Source of the DNA: Lachnospiraceae bacterium
Lineage (GTDB): Bacteria > Bacillota > Clostridia > Lachnospirales > Lachnospiraceae
Assembly: GCA_024693135.1 (NCBI GenBank)
Contig: JAILLN010000027.1
Span: 1-64,000, forward strand
Length of the DNA stretch: 64,000 nt
Direction: 5' to 3'
Made by a program: the position numbers and the translations under genes. The first letter of the stretch is position 1; each line of letters begins with the position of its first letter. The notes under the pieces were generated by a model. It was not told where the DNA came from, did not search any database, and saw only the letters and a list, made by a program, of their open reading frames with translations. Positions 35,058 through 46,100 of this stretch are shown here, one piece after another.

Positions 35058-35086
35058 ATTATATCGCATATTGCCGCCTGCTTAAA
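35058..35086 (-). promoter_or_regulatory. possible promoter of the Rpn-type remnant
   Basis: Minus-strand TTTAAG (35081-35086), a 17-base spacer and a perfect TATAAT (35058-35063), 55 bases before the ATG at 35003. The -35 box is weak. Confidence 0.4.
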
Positions 35087-35124
35087 AAAGGATGAAACGG
35101 CTGGTAAAGAGCACTGTCTCCTTT

Positions 35125-38100
35125 TTACAGGTCAAAGAGCGAGAGCTGGTTGCTTTCCGGCATGCTGCCTAAGATCCCGATCTCCTCCAATTTTTCCGCC
35201 ATCTTATCCGACGCCCCGCTCCTTAAGCAGAAATCCTCCTTTGAGAGAAACGGGCCCCTCTCCGGGGAGCTCTGCAGCTTCGTAAGGATCTCCCCTGCCA
35301 CCTTTACGCCGATGCCGGTCACCGAAGACAGATGCGGCATGATCTTTCCGTCCACGACCTTGCAATACCTGGCATCTGCCTGATAGAGGTCGATGGGCAT
35401 AAATTCAAATCCTCTCTCATACATCTCAAGCACCAGCCTCATTTCATGGAGCTCATCCAGCTCCTGATCGGTGGGCTTTTCCTTATTTTTGATCTCCGCC
35501 ATCTGTTCCTTCAGATAGCCCTTCCCCCGGCAGCATTTCTCATAGGAAAAGGTCTTTGCACGAATGCAGAAAAAGGCGCTGTAATACTGGAGAGGATAAT
35601 GCACCTTATACCAGCCCACCCTCCAGGCCATCATGACATAGGCCGCGGCATGGGCTTTGGGGAACATATAGCTGATCCGCTTGCAGGAATCGATATACCA
35701 TTCCGGCACCTCTGCTTCCCTCATGGCCTGCTCCATCTCCGGTGCCAGTCCGCGTCCCTTCCTTACGCTTTCCATCGTCTTAAAGGAGAGCTGCTTATCC
35801 ATTCCCTTGCCGATGAGATAGATCATGATGTCGTCCCGGCAGCAGATGCAGGTGGAAAGGGTTGCCGTCCCACTTAAGATCAGCTCGTCTGCATTTCCAA
35901 TCCATACCCCGGTACCATGGGAAAGGCCGGAGATCCTTACCAGATCGGAAATATTCTGGGGCTTGGCATCCACCAGCATCTTGATGACGAAATTCGTGCC
36001 AAATTCCGGGATCCCCAAGACCCCGTTGGGCACGCCGTCAATCCTCTCCGGAGTAACGCCTATGCTGGAGGTATCCTGGAAAAGAGCCATGACAAGGGGA
36101 TCATCCAGAGGGATGGTCTCCGCGTCGATCCCGGTCAGATCCTTCAGCCTCTTGATCATGGTAGGATCGTCATGTCCCAGGATATCCAGCTTCAGTAGGT
36201 TATGCTCGATGGAATGGTATTCGAAATGCGTCGTGATCGAGGAGCCCTCGGTCTTGTCCGCCGGATGCTGGATGGGGGTGAAGCTGTCGATCTCCTCCCC
36301 ATGGGGAAGCACCACGATGCCGCCCGGATGTTGTCCCGTGGTCTTCAGCACTCCCGTGCAGCCCTCCGCAATCCTTTCGATCTCACATCTTCTTTTATAG
36401 GCATTTCTGGATTCATAATATTTTTTCACAAAACCAAAGGCGGTCTTTTCCGCCAGGGTGGTCATGGTCCCGGCACGGAAGGTATATCCCTTCCCGAAGA
36501 TCTCCTCCGTGTATTTATGCGCCCTTGACTGATATTCGCTGGAAAAATTTAGGTCGATATCCGGCTCCTTGTCTCCCTTGAAGCCTAAGAAGGTCTGGAA
36601 GGGGATGTCAAAGCCCAGCTTCTGGAGCGGCTTCCCGCAGACCGGGCAGTTCCGGTCCGGCATGTCGATGCCGCAGGTTCCCGTCTTTGTGCACTCCTTT
36701 ACCACCTCGGATTCAAAGTCAGAATAATGGCAGGATGAACAGATATAATGAGGCGGCAGGGAGTTCACCTCGGTGATGCCGGCCAGATAGGCCACAAAGG
36801 AAGACCCTACGGATCCACGGCTTCCGACCATGTAGCCGTCTTCATTGGACTTCCATACCAGCTTCTGGGCGATGATGTAAAGATCCGCATAACCATGGCT
36901 GATGATGGAATTCAGCTCGGTATCCAGCCTGTCCTTTACCTGCACCGGCAGCTCTTCGCCATAGATCTCCGCCGCCCGCTCATAGCAGATCCGGCGAAGC
37001 TCCTCATCGGAACCGGGAAGCTTCGGGGAGCATTTATCCGGCCGCACCGGAGAGATCTTTTCGATCCGCTCAGCGATCCGGTTGGGATTCGTGACCACCA
37101 CCTCGTAGGCCTTTTCTTTATCCAGGTAGTTGAATTCATCCAGCATTTCTTCGGTGGTATGTAGATACAGGGGAGGCTGCCGGTCCGCGTCCTTGAATTT
37201 CTGCCCGTCCATGATCACGGCACGGTACAGGGCATCCCCGGGCTCCGTAAAATGCACATCTCCGGTGGCGCATACCGGGATCTTCAGCTTCTCTCCCAGA
37301 TCGATGATCCTGCGGTTCAGCTCCTCGAGGTCATCCCTTGTCCTGATCCCGTTGTCCAGCTCCTCCGACAGAAGGAATTCATTGTTTCCCAGCGGCTGGA
37401 TCTCCAGGTAATCATAAAACCGGGCGATCTCCAGCACATCCTCCTCCTTGGAGTGGTCTACCAGCGCACGGAATAATTCCCCCTGCTCGCAGGCGGAGCC
37501 GATGATCAGGCCCTCCCTGTGCTTTATGAGCTCGCTCTTTGGGATCTTGGGCTTCTGATAGAAATACTGCAGATAGGATTTTGAAACAAGCCGGTACAGG
37601 TTGACCCGGCCGATGTCGTTTTGTGCCAGCAGGATCACATGGAAGGGCATGAGCTTTTTGATGGATTCATCGCTGAGCTTCGCAGACTGCTCCAGCTGCT
37701 CCACGGTCTCGATGCCCTGCTCCCGGAGCATCTCCACAAAGCGGAGAAAAATCTCGGCTGTGCATGCCGCATCATCCGATGCCCTGTGATGATTCAAAAG
37801 AGAGATCCCCAGCTCCTTTGCCGTATTATTGAGCTTATGGTGCGCAAGGCTTGGCAGCAGCAGCCTGGACAGGTTCATGGTATCGACAAAGACCTGTTCA
37901 AAAGGTATCCCCTGTCTTGCGGCATTGGCCTCGATGAAGCGGAGGTCAAACCGGACATTATGGCCGGCCAGGGCGGCTCCCCTGGTGAAATCCAGAAATC
38001 TGGGAAGCACCTTCTCGATGGTATCCTTGCCCTGCACCATCTCATCCCGGATGCCGGTGAGCTTTTCGATCCGGTAGGGAATGGGGATCAGCGGGTCGAT

Positions 38101-39618
38101 CAGTTCATCAAAGGTATCCACGATCCTTCCATCCTGGACCAGCACGGCCCCGATCTCAATGATCCGGTCCTCATCGGCGTAAAATCCGGTAGTCTCGATG
38201 TCAAATACGCAGAAGGTATCATCCAGCCGGCAACCGTCCGTATCCGGATTTCCGATCCGCCCGCAGGGCTCCTGCAGGTCGTCCACCAGATACCCCTCTA
38301 AGCCGTAGATAAACTTAAAGTCCTCCGGCAGCTTCTGATCGCCCAGTGCCTTATAGAAATCATTATTGATGGACACCGGGAAGGACTGTACCGTACCGTG
38401 GTCCGTGATGGAAATGCTCTTCCATCCCCACCGGATGGCATTTTTGGTAAGATCAGCCAGGTCGCTTACGGCATCCATCCGGCTCATCTTGGTATGGCAG
38501 TGAAGCTCCACCCTCTTTTCGGGAGCGTTATCCATGCGGGTTTGGCGGAAATCCTCGATTTTCCGGATCCCATAGATCCGGTTGACCCGAAGCTCCGGGT
38601 TTTCCTGCTTCTCCTGATCATAGGAGGAGATATAGACATCGCCGTTCAGCTTGATAAAGGACCCCTCCTGGAAATGCGGCCGCAGGTCTTCTGCTCTCTC
38701 CGCCTTGACTAAAAGGGTCACCCCGATGCTGTCGGTAAAATCCGTCAGGTCAAAGGAAAAAATGGCCCATTTCTCCTGACTGACCAGCCTTTCCTCCACC
38801 TTCCGGATCATCCCCCGGATGGTCACCTCATTCATGGGGCCGGTGATATTGCTGATGGGAATGGCGGCTTCCGTCATATCTCCGCCAAAAAAGACATCCG
38901 GATCATCCGATTTCCTCACGGCTGACCCTCCCGATCTTTCCCTCCTCTTCCTGCGGTCTGGATAATTTCCCTGCGGCTTTCCTCCCGTCCACTTCTTCGG
39001 TTTATCCGGTTTCTTTTCACCCGCAGAGATGTTCCTTTTGATCTCGATATATTTTTTCTGGGCGGCCTCGTTGTCCAGCTTTTCCTGCTCGGTAAGCGCT
39101 GCTTTTTCGTAGCTGATCGTGACCCCCGCTTCCAGCCCGCAGCGCTCGCAGAGGATATTCTTTAAGAAGCCGTAAAGCTCCTGCTCAAAGCTCCGGGCGA
39201 TCACGGTATCCGGCAGCACCAGATGAAGGTCATTCTGGTTTTCTACATTTTTCCCCGCATTCCGGTAAATGGAAAACATCAGGGGGGAGTCCACCTTCAT
39301 CTCATACAGGATGCTGGTCCCGTATTCCCTCATGAGGTTTTCCAGGTCATATCTCTTTGACAGGCGGAAGGCCTCGTGCAGGGTGACCTTTCCCTGATTC
39401 CCGGGAAAGATCATTTTGGTGAGTCCCCGTTCCGTTTCCATGATATCCTTCTTATGGATCAGATGGTTGCTGGTCAGGTAGACATCCACCTTGGTCTTTT
39501 CCCCGTTGGAGGTGATGCGGTTTACGGTGGTGTCTTCAAAAAGCTCCCTGCTTTCCTCATTCTTGGGATGATATGCAGGAAATACATCATAGAGGTTTTT
39601 GACTGCCGGATTGCTCAT
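35125..39618 (-). CDS. polC: DNA polymerase III alpha subunit, Gram-positive PolC type
   Basis: Replicative polymerase of 1497 residues. In order: an N-terminal region, an OB-fold (VTIRGMIRKVEERL), a PHP domain (VELHCHTKMSRMDAV), an inserted 3'-5' proofreading exonuclease (FCVFDIETTGFYADEDRIIEIG), the polymerase core with its zinc cysteines (CSSCHYSDFE and CPVCGKP) and the active-site PDIDLNFS, then KAHAAAYVMMAWR and a helix-hairpin-helix end. Length is typical of PolC, though E. coli DnaE differs in layout. The start has AGAGGATCC just upstream. I found no convincing promoter in the 197 bases before it, so it may be read from the Glu-rich gene through the weak hairpin at 39641-39675. Confidence 0.98.
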   Translation of the reverse strand: MSNPAVKNLYDVFPAYHPKNEESRELFEDTTVNRITSNGEKTKVDVYLTSNHLIHKKDIMETERGLTKMIFPGNQGKVTLHEAFRLSKRYDLENLMREYGTSILYEMKVDSPLMFSIYRNAGKNVENQNDLHLVLPDTVIARSFEQELYGFLKNILCERCGLEAGVTISYEKAALTEQEKLDNEAAQKKYIEIKRNISAGEKKPDKPKKWTGGKPQGNYPDRRKRRERSGGSAVRKSDDPDVFFGGDMTEAAIPISNITGPMNEVTIRGMIRKVEERLVSQEKWAIFSFDLTDFTDSIGVTLLVKAERAEDLRPHFQEGSFIKLNGDVYISSYDQEKQENPELRVNRIYGIRKIEDFRQTRMDNAPEKRVELHCHTKMSRMDAVSDLADLTKNAIRWGWKSISITDHGTVQSFPVSINNDFYKALGDQKLPEDFKFIYGLEGYLVDDLQEPCGRIGNPDTDGCRLDDTFCVFDIETTGFYADEDRIIEIGAVLVQDGRIVDTFDELIDPLIPIPYRIEKLTGIRDEMVQGKDTIEKVLPRFLDFTRGAALAGHNVRFDLRFIEANAARQGIPFEQVFVDTMNLSRLLLPSLAHHKLNNTAKELGISLLNHHRASDDAACTAEIFLRFVEMLREQGIETVEQLEQSAKLSDESIKKLMPFHVILLAQNDIGRVNLYRLVSKSYLQYFYQKPKIPKSELIKHREGLIIGSACEQGELFRALVDHSKEEDVLEIARFYDYLEIQPLGNNEFLLSEELDNGIRTRDDLEELNRRIIDLGEKLKIPVCATGDVHFTEPGDALYRAVIMDGQKFKDADRQPPLYLHTTEEMLDEFNYLDKEKAYEVVVTNPNRIAERIEKISPVRPDKCSPKLPGSDEELRRICYERAAEIYGEELPVQVKDRLDTELNSIISHGYADLYIIAQKLVWKSNEDGYMVGSRGSVGSSFVAYLAGITEVNSLPPHYICSSCHYSDFESEVVKECTKTGTCGIDMPDRNCPVCGKPLQKLGFDIPFQTFLGFKGDKEPDIDLNFSSEYQSRAHKYTEEIFGKGYTFRAGTMTTLAEKTAFGFVKKYYESRNAYKRRCEIERIAEGCTGVLKTTGQHPGGIVVLPHGEEIDSFTPIQHPADKTEGSSITTHFEYHSIEHNLLKLDILGHDDPTMIKRLKDLTGIDAETIPLDDPLVMALFQDTSSIGVTPERIDGVPNGVLGIPEFGTNFVIKMLVDAKPQNISDLVRISGLSHGTGVWIGNADELILSGTATLSTCICCRDDIMIYLIGKGMDKQLSFKTMESVRKGRGLAPEMEQAMREAEVPEWYIDSCKRISYMFPKAHAAAYVMMAWRVGWYKVHYPLQYYSAFFCIRAKTFSYEKCCRGKGYLKEQMAEIKNKEKPTDQELDELHEMRLVLEMYERGFEFMPIDLYQADARYCKVVDGKIMPHLSSVTGIGVKVAGEILTKLQSSPERGPFLSKEDFCLRSGASDKMAEKLEEIGILGSMPESNQLSLFDL

Positions 39619-39640
39619 ATGGATCCTCTCTTGCGCTTAT

Positions 39641-39675
39641 AATGAAAGAAACCGAACCTATAGTCCGGTCCGGTT
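39641..39675 (-). terminator. possible weak terminator or attenuator before polC
   Basis: Minus-strand AACCGGACC and GGTTCGGTT form a 9-bp stem around an 8-base loop, followed by TCTTTCATTAT. It lies between the Glu-rich gene and polC and could trim read-through. Confidence 0.45.
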
Positions 39676-39815
39676 TCCCGTCACATTCCGCTCTTCCGAT
39701 TCACTTTATCCTCGCGAACCTATTTTACTGCTGTTTGAAAAACTGCTCCGCAGGTTATGAAGTCAAACTGCAATGCCTGCCTTCGGCAACCATTTCGTTT
39801 AACCAGTATAAGTCC

Positions 39816-40646
39816 TCAGCTTAAGCTGAAATTCTCGTTTGCCTTCTGGATCATATCCACCCTGTCCTCCGGACGGATGGTATTGGAGGAATCCTCAGAG
39901 AATGCGATCTTGATCCCTCTGCCTTCCCTTTCATTCTCTTCGGCCAGAGCCGCCTCCTGGGTCACCTGCCTGGAAAGCCGGCCGGACTCTTCCTGCTCCT
40001 CTTCCCGCTTCTCTTCCCGGGAATCGATCTCCCGGTCATAATCCTGCTTCGAGATCTCTCCCTGCTGGTACATCTGCTTCAGCTGGGCATCGGAATAGCC
40101 GATGAAGGATTTCACCTGGTTATAGGCATTGTTTTCATCCTTCTCATCCTGTCCCGTCATGGCAAGCTCCTTCCTCTGGGCCGCCACGCTGAAAAGATCC
40201 CGCACGGACATGGCTCTTTCGGAAGAAGAGGAAATATCCTCCAGGATCTGAAGCCTTCTTTCCCTGGCCTCGGCTTCCTTCTCGATCTGCTCCTTCACCG
40301 TATTCTCATTGACGATGACCTTGCCTTCAGCCGCTTTGGCTTCCTCGGCATCCTCTTCCTTTTCCTCTGCTAAGGCCTGTGCCGCGACCGGCTTTTCTTC
40401 CTCTTCCGCCTTAAGCCGGGACTGGCTCTCTTCGCTTGCCTGTACCGTATCTCCGTCCTTCGATACGGCTATAACATGATCCAGGCGCTCTTCTTCCAGC
40501 TTTTTTCTCTTCTCTTCCTCCTGCCGGCTCTGCTCCCGGATATCCTGCCTTTCCCTGGTCCGGATCTCCGCGCCTGCTTCCGGCCGGTTTGCCGCATTGA
40601 CATTCTGGGCCGGCGTCTGGATCTGATTGATATTCAGCTCTGCCAT
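39816..40646 (-). CDS. uncharacterised Glu-rich coiled-coil protein
   Basis: Hydrophilic protein of 276 residues, very rich in Glu, Gln, Arg and Lys, with long charged helical stretches at about 30-60 and 85-145 and a conserved-looking segment (FIGYSDAQLKQMYQQGEISKQDYDREID, about 180-205). No membrane segment, signal peptide or catalytic motif. The start has AAAGGAGGAAT just upstream, and a promoter lies at 40701-40729. I do not recognise the family; the short turn of YSDAQLKQMYQQGEIS recalls helix-turn motifs that bind partners, but this is speculation. Confidence 0.75.
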   Translation of the reverse strand: MAELNINQIQTPAQNVNAANRPEAGAEIRTRERQDIREQSRQEEEKRKKLEEERLDHVIAVSKDGDTVQASEESQSRLKAEEEEKPVAAQALAEEKEEDAEEAKAAEGKVIVNENTVKEQIEKEAEARERRLQILEDISSSSERAMSVRDLFSVAAQRKELAMTGQDEKDENNAYNQVKSFIGYSDAQLKQMYQQGEISKQDYDREIDSREEKREEEQEESGRLSRQVTQEAALAEENEREGRGIKIAFSEDSSNTIRPEDRVDMIQKANENFSLS

Positions 40647-40700
40647 TTATTCCTCCTTTCCCATGCTCCGTCATGGTCAGGTCATGTGGTTCTCATTTCC

Positions 40701-40729
40701 ATTGTACTCCAACTGTCCTTTTCTGTAAA
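40701..40729 (-). promoter_or_regulatory. promoter of the Glu-rich coiled-coil gene
   Basis: Minus-strand TTTACA (40724-40729), a 17-base spacer and TACAAT (40701-40706), directly after the argS stop codon and about 55 bases before the gene. Confidence 0.7.
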
Positions 40730-40732
40730 CCT

Positions 40733-42472
40733 CTACATCTTTTCCGGCGCTTCGAAGCCAAGGACATGGATGGAATCCTCCAGGATCCCCTTGGTCAGAA
40801 GGAGCAGCGCGAGCCAGCCCTTCTTTTTCTCCTCATCCTCCTCGGAGAGGATCTTGACCTCATGGTAGAAATGATTGAAGGCATTGGATACCTCATAGAT
40901 GAAGGCGCAGATCTTATGGGGAGCGCTTTCCTCAAAGGCATTTTCCATGACCCCGCCAAATCCCGCCAGGAGCATGGCCAGCTCTTTTTCCGATGCGCCC
41001 TCGGGGCAACGGATGGAAAGGGCATCCAGGCTTCCTCCGCTCTCCTCGTATTTGCGCAGGATGGATTTGATCCGCACGATGGTATAGAGGATATAAGGCC
41101 CGGTATTGCCTTCAAAGGAGGTGAATTTATCGACATCGAAAACATAATCCTTGGAAGCCTGATTGGAAAGGTCTCCGTATTTGATGGCGGCGAGAGCCAC
41201 CTTCTTTGCGGCATCCTCCCTCTCTTCTTCCGTCATCTCATTCCCGTTTTCCTCCATCCGAAGAAGCATCCTTTCATAGACCTCCTCCAGCAGGCTCTCC
41301 AGGCGCATCACGCCGCCGGACCGGGTCTTGAAGGGCTTGCCGTCGCTTCCATTCATGGTGCCGAAGCCTAAGAAGGTCAGCTTCACCTCTTCCGGCACGA
41401 TCCCTGTCTTTTTTGCACAGCGGAATACCTGCTTGAAATGAAGCTCCTGCCGCTTATCTACCACGTAGATGACAAGATCCGGGCGGTAATCCTCCATCCT
41501 CTGTACCAGAGTGGCCAGATCCGTGGTGGTATAAAGTGCGGCTCCGTCGGATTTTAGGAGCATGCAGGGAGGGATCTCCTTCGCATCCCCCTCCTCGGAT
41601 ACATCCACCACCAAGGCTCCCTTTGACTCATAGGCATAGCCCTCCTTTTTCATCCTCTCCACCATATCCGCGATATAGGGATCGGCATCGCTTTCTCCCT
41701 TCCAGATCTCAAAGCTCACATTCAGCCGGTCATAATTCTGCTTCAGGTCTGCCACGGAGATCTTCATGATATGTCTCCAGATGGCCATATATTCTTCATT
41801 TCCATGCTGCAGCTCATAGGTGATGTCCATGGCCTCCTTCTTAAAGGCCTCGTCCTCCCCGGAGCGTTTGGAGGCCGCCGGATAGATCTCCTCCAGCTGC
41901 CGGATCGTAGGAAGCGCAGCCTCCTGCCCTCCGGCTTCCCTTGCCCTCCGCTTCATCTCGGCAATGATCAGGCCCATCTGCAGTCCCCAGTCTCCCATAT
42001 GGATATCGCCCAGCACGGAATGGCCCATATAGGAGCCGATGCGCTTAATGCTCTCCCCGATGATGGCTGCCCTCAAATGTCCGATATGCAGGGGCTTAGC
42101 CACGTTAGGGCCGCCATAATCCACGATGATGCTTTTCGGCTTTTCGGGCTGCGGCGCTGAGTATTTGGGGTCTTCTGCCATATCCCGTAAATATTCCGCC
42201 AGCTTCTCCCCACGGATGTTTAGATTCAGAAAGCCCGGCTTTACGGCCTCTGCCTTTTCAAACGTCGCAGAGCCTGCCAGCTTTTCGGACACCTTCTCAG
42301 CGATCTGGATCGGAGCAGAATGATACTCCTTCGCGGCCGCCATGGCGCCGTTGCATTGATACTCGCACAGATCCGGCCGGTTCGAAAGCGATACCTTCCC
42401 ATATTTGGGATCATAGCCTGCCGCTTCAAAAGCCGACGCCACTTCTTCGGTCAATACATCCAATAATTTCAT
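40733..42472 (-). CDS. argS: arginine--tRNA ligase
   Basis: Class Ia synthetase of 579 residues that charges tRNA-Arg. The HIGH motif is in PLHIGHLRAAIIGES; an N-terminal additional domain precedes it. As in many ArgRS, no strict KMSKS is seen, and FKTRSGGVMRL occupies that place. The C-terminal anticodon-binding domain ends LGFEAPEKM, close to the family's terminal motif. The ATG at 42472 is chosen because the MKLLDVLTEEVA segment starts there; GGAGG lies about 12 bases upstream. It is the last gene of the long purL-carAB operon. Confidence 0.97.
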   Translation of the reverse strand: MKLLDVLTEEVASAFEAAGYDPKYGKVSLSNRPDLCEYQCNGAMAAAKEYHSAPIQIAEKVSEKLAGSATFEKAEAVKPGFLNLNIRGEKLAEYLRDMAEDPKYSAPQPEKPKSIIVDYGGPNVAKPLHIGHLRAAIIGESIKRIGSYMGHSVLGDIHMGDWGLQMGLIIAEMKRRAREAGGQEAALPTIRQLEEIYPAASKRSGEDEAFKKEAMDITYELQHGNEEYMAIWRHIMKISVADLKQNYDRLNVSFEIWKGESDADPYIADMVERMKKEGYAYESKGALVVDVSEEGDAKEIPPCMLLKSDGAALYTTTDLATLVQRMEDYRPDLVIYVVDKRQELHFKQVFRCAKKTGIVPEEVKLTFLGFGTMNGSDGKPFKTRSGGVMRLESLLEEVYERMLLRMEENGNEMTEEEREDAAKKVALAAIKYGDLSNQASKDYVFDVDKFTSFEGNTGPYILYTIVRIKSILRKYEESGGSLDALSIRCPEGASEKELAMLLAGFGGVMENAFEESAPHKICAFIYEVSNAFNHFYHEVKILSEEDEEKKKGWLALLLLTKGILEDSIHVLGFEAPEKM

Positions 42473-42515
42473 TTCGATCGGTTTCCTCCTCTGATCACGA
42501 TATACTCTCACCGGC

Positions 42516-43139
42516 TCAGGTCATGCCGGCCTGCCTTTGGGAATAAATGCACCCGCAGTAATTCTGCCGGTATAGGCCATATTCTCTGGAAAGCTCAATA
42601 GAGCGCAGATAGCCTCCCCTTTTCTTAAAATCCGAAGGCAGGAAGGGCACGCCGCTTTCCTTTGCAAGCTCCTCCCCGATCTCATTGATCTTTTCCGCGT
42701 TTTTGTGAGGACTGATGCTTAAGGTGGTGGTAAAAAGATCCGCTCCCTCCTCCCGTGCTTCCTTCGCCGCCTCCCTCATGCGGAGCCTATAGCAGCGGAA
42801 GCATCGTTCTCCTCCCTCCGGCAGCTCCTGAAGTCCTTCGGCCATTGCATAAAAGGGAGACGGATCATAATCCCGGGAGATGACCTTCACCGGGAATCCT
42901 GCCTCCTTCACCAGTCTTTCCAATTCCGCCCTTCGCTTTTCGTACTCCTCCGCCGTATCCATGTTGGGATTATAAAAAAGCAGGGTCAGGTCAAAATACC
43001 GGGAAAGATATTCCATGCAATAGGAAGAGCACGGAGCGCAGCAGGCATGCAGCACCACCTTCGGCCGTATCCCCTGCTCCTCATTCCTGCGGATGATCCG
43101 GTCCAGCTCCTTTTGATAATTCCGGCCTCCCTGTTTCAT
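42516..43139 (-). CDS. queH: epoxyqueuosine reductase QueH
   Basis: Protein of 207 residues of the DUF208/QueH family, which reduces epoxyqueuosine to queuosine in tRNA. Cysteines for the iron-sulphur and iron centre occur in HACCAPCSSYC (31-41), CFRCYRLR and YCGCIYS. The middle segment STTLSISPHKNAEKINEIGE-type is well preserved. Non-homologous to cobalamin-dependent QueG. Its start overlaps carB by ATGA. Confidence 0.93.
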   Translation of the reverse strand: MKQGGRNYQKELDRIIRRNEEQGIRPKVVLHACCAPCSSYCMEYLSRYFDLTLLFYNPNMDTAEEYEKRRAELERLVKEAGFPVKVISRDYDPSPFYAMAEGLQELPEGGERCFRCYRLRMREAAKEAREEGADLFTTTLSISPHKNAEKINEIGEELAKESGVPFLPSDFKKRGGYLRSIELSREYGLYRQNYCGCIYSQRQAGMT

Positions 43140-46100
43140 TCCTTCCCTACCCGGGCTATATCATAAAGCTCGAGGGAACCGTCCGGATTCTCGTGTTCCA
43201 TGGTATCCAGCAGGGCATTGACGGTATCCAGCGCCGTCAGGCAGTATACCCCGGTCTCGATGGATATCCTCCGGATCAGGAAGCCGTCCCGGTTTTTCTG
43301 GAAGCCCTGGGTCGGGGTATCCACCACCAGGTCGATCTTATGACCCAGGATCAGATCCAGCACGTTCGGGGATTCCTGATGGATCTTATTGACCTTCAGG
43401 GCATTCACCCCGTTTTCCTGCAGGACCTTTGCGGTGCTCCTGGTGGCATAGATCCGGTATCCCAGCGCCTCAAAGCGCTTTCCGATCCCGATGATCTCCG
43501 CCTTGTCCGAATCCTTCACCGTCAGGATGACCTGCCGGTATTTCGGAAGACGGAATCCGGCACCGGCAAAGGCTTTATACAGGGCTTCATTATAGTCCCT
43601 GGAAATCCCCAGGCACTCCCCGGTAGACTTCATCTCAGGCCCTAAGCTGGTCTCCGCCCCATAGATCTTTTCAAAGGAAAATACCGGCATTTTGATGGCA
43701 TAATATTCTGCTGGCTTTGCAAGCCCCGGCTCATATCCCATCCCCCGGATGCTCTCCCCCATGATGGCACGGGCAGCAAGCTCCACGATGGGAATGCCGG
43801 TCACCTTGCTGATATAGGGCACGGTCCGGGAGGAGCGCGGATTTACCTCGATACAGTAGACCTCCTCATCCATGGCAATGTACTGGATGTTGATCATCCC
43901 CTTTACCTTTAGGGCCATGGCAAGCCTCTTCGTATAATCCGTGACAAGCTCCTTCACCCTCTCCGAGATGGTCCGGGCGGGATAGACGGAGATGCTGTCG
44001 CCGGAATGGATCCCGGCTCTTTCGATATGCTCCATGATCCCGGGGATCAGGATATCCTTCCCGTCCGAGACCGCATCCACCTCCAGCTCCTTCCCCATCA
44101 TATATTTATCCACCAGGATGGGATGATCCTGCGCTACCCGGTTGATGATGCCGATGAATTCCCGAAGCTCCCCGTCATGGAATGCGATCCGCATCCCCTG
44201 GCCGCCCAGCACATAGGAGGGCCTCACCAGCACCGGATAGCCCAGGTCCTTCGCGGCCTTTATGGCTTCTTCCTCGGTAAAGACCGTATGTCCCGCGGGA
44301 CGCCGGATGCCTGTCTCGGAGAGCACCTCATCAAAGAGCTCCCTGTCCTCTGCTTTATCCACGTTTTCCGCAGAGGTTCCAAGGATCGGTACCCCCATCC
44401 GCATCAGGGCCTCCGTCAGCTTGATCGCCGTCTGTCCCCCAAACTGCACCACGGCTCCGTCCGGCTTCTCGATCCGCACGATGTTTTCCACATCCTCTTC
44501 CGTCAGCGGCTCGAAGTACAGCTTATCCGCAATGTCGAAATCCGTAGACACCGTCTCCGGATTGTTATTCACAATGACCGTCTCATAGCCCGCCTTTTCA
44601 AAGGCCCAGGCTGCATGGACGGAGCAGTAGTCAAACTCGATGCCCTGGCCGATGCGGATGGGGCCGGAGCCCAGCACCAGCACCTTTTTCTCCTTCCCCG
44701 TCCCGGGAAGCTCTCCGCTTTCATCCTCACCGCCATATACGGAATAAAAATAGGGCGTGACGGCCTTAAACTCTGCCGCGCAGGTATCCACCATCTTAAA
44801 GGAAGCGAAGATCCCTTCCGCAGAGCGCATCCTCCGGATCTCCTCTTTCTCCTTTCCGGAAAGCTCCGCTATGGTCTCATCGGGAAATTCCATCCGTTTC
44901 GCTTCCCGCAGAAGCTCCGGAGTAAGCTCCTCATTTCGAAGCCTCTGCTCCATCTCCACCAGGACGGCGATCTTATCGATGAACCAGCGGTCGATCTGCG
45001 TCATGTCATGGATGGTCTCACGCTCGATCCCCTTGCGGATGGCTTCTGCGATGACATAGATCCTCTGGTCATCTACCACGTCCAGCCTCCGGATCAGCTC
45101 CCTCCGGGTAAGATGGGAGAAATCATTGACCGCAAGAGACTGCACATGCTGCTCTAAGGAGCGGATCGCCTTCATCAAGGCTCCCTCAAAGCATCCGCAG
45201 ATGCTCATCACCTCTCCCGTAGCCTTCATCTGGGTGGTCAGGGTGCGCTTTGCCGTAATGAATTTATCAAAGGGAAGCCGGGGAAGCTTCACCACACAGT
45301 AATCCAGAGCCGGCTCGAAGCTGGCATAGGTCTCCCCCGTCACGGCATTTTTGATCTCATCCAGGTTATAGCCCAGGGCGATCTTGGCCGCCACCTTGGC
45401 TATGGGATAGCCGGTGGCCTTCGAGGCCAGGGCTGAGGAGCGGGACACCCTGGGGTTTACCTCGATCACGCAGTATTCCAGGGATTCCGGATGAAGCGCA
45501 AACTGGACATTGCAGCCCCCGGTGATCTTCAGCTCATCAATGATATTCAAGGCCGCACTGCGGAGCATCTGATATTCCTTATCCCCCAGGGTCTGGCTCG
45601 GAGCCACCACGATGGAGTCTCCCGTATGCACCCCCACGGGATCGATATTTTCCATGTTGCAGACCGTGATCACATTGCCTGCCCCATCCCGCATGACCTC
45701 GTATTCGATCTCCTTCCACCCGGCAATGGAGCGCTCCACCAATACCTGCCCCACCCGGCTGAGCCTCAGCCCGTTTGCCAGGATCTCCCTCAGCTCTCCC
45801 TCATTGGCTGCGATGCCTCCTCCTGAACCTCCCAGGGTATAAGCCGGACGCAGCACCACGGGATATCCGATCTGCTTTGCAAAGGCGATCCCGTCCTCCA
45901 GATTCTCCACGATCATGGAGGGTGCACAAGGCTCGGCGATCTTTTCCATGGTTTTCTTAAACTCCAGCCGGTCCTCTGCCTTCCGGATGGTTTCTGCCGT
46001 GGTCCCGATAAGCTTTACGCCCTTTTCCTCAAGGAAGCCGGATTCGGCAAGCTCCATCCCCAGGTTCAGTCCGGCCTGGCCACCCAGGGTAGGCAGGATG

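Noticed and set aside
39619-39815. Promoter of polC
   Set aside because: TTGACT and TAAAAT occur but with wrong spacing; no pair meets a 16-18 base spacer.
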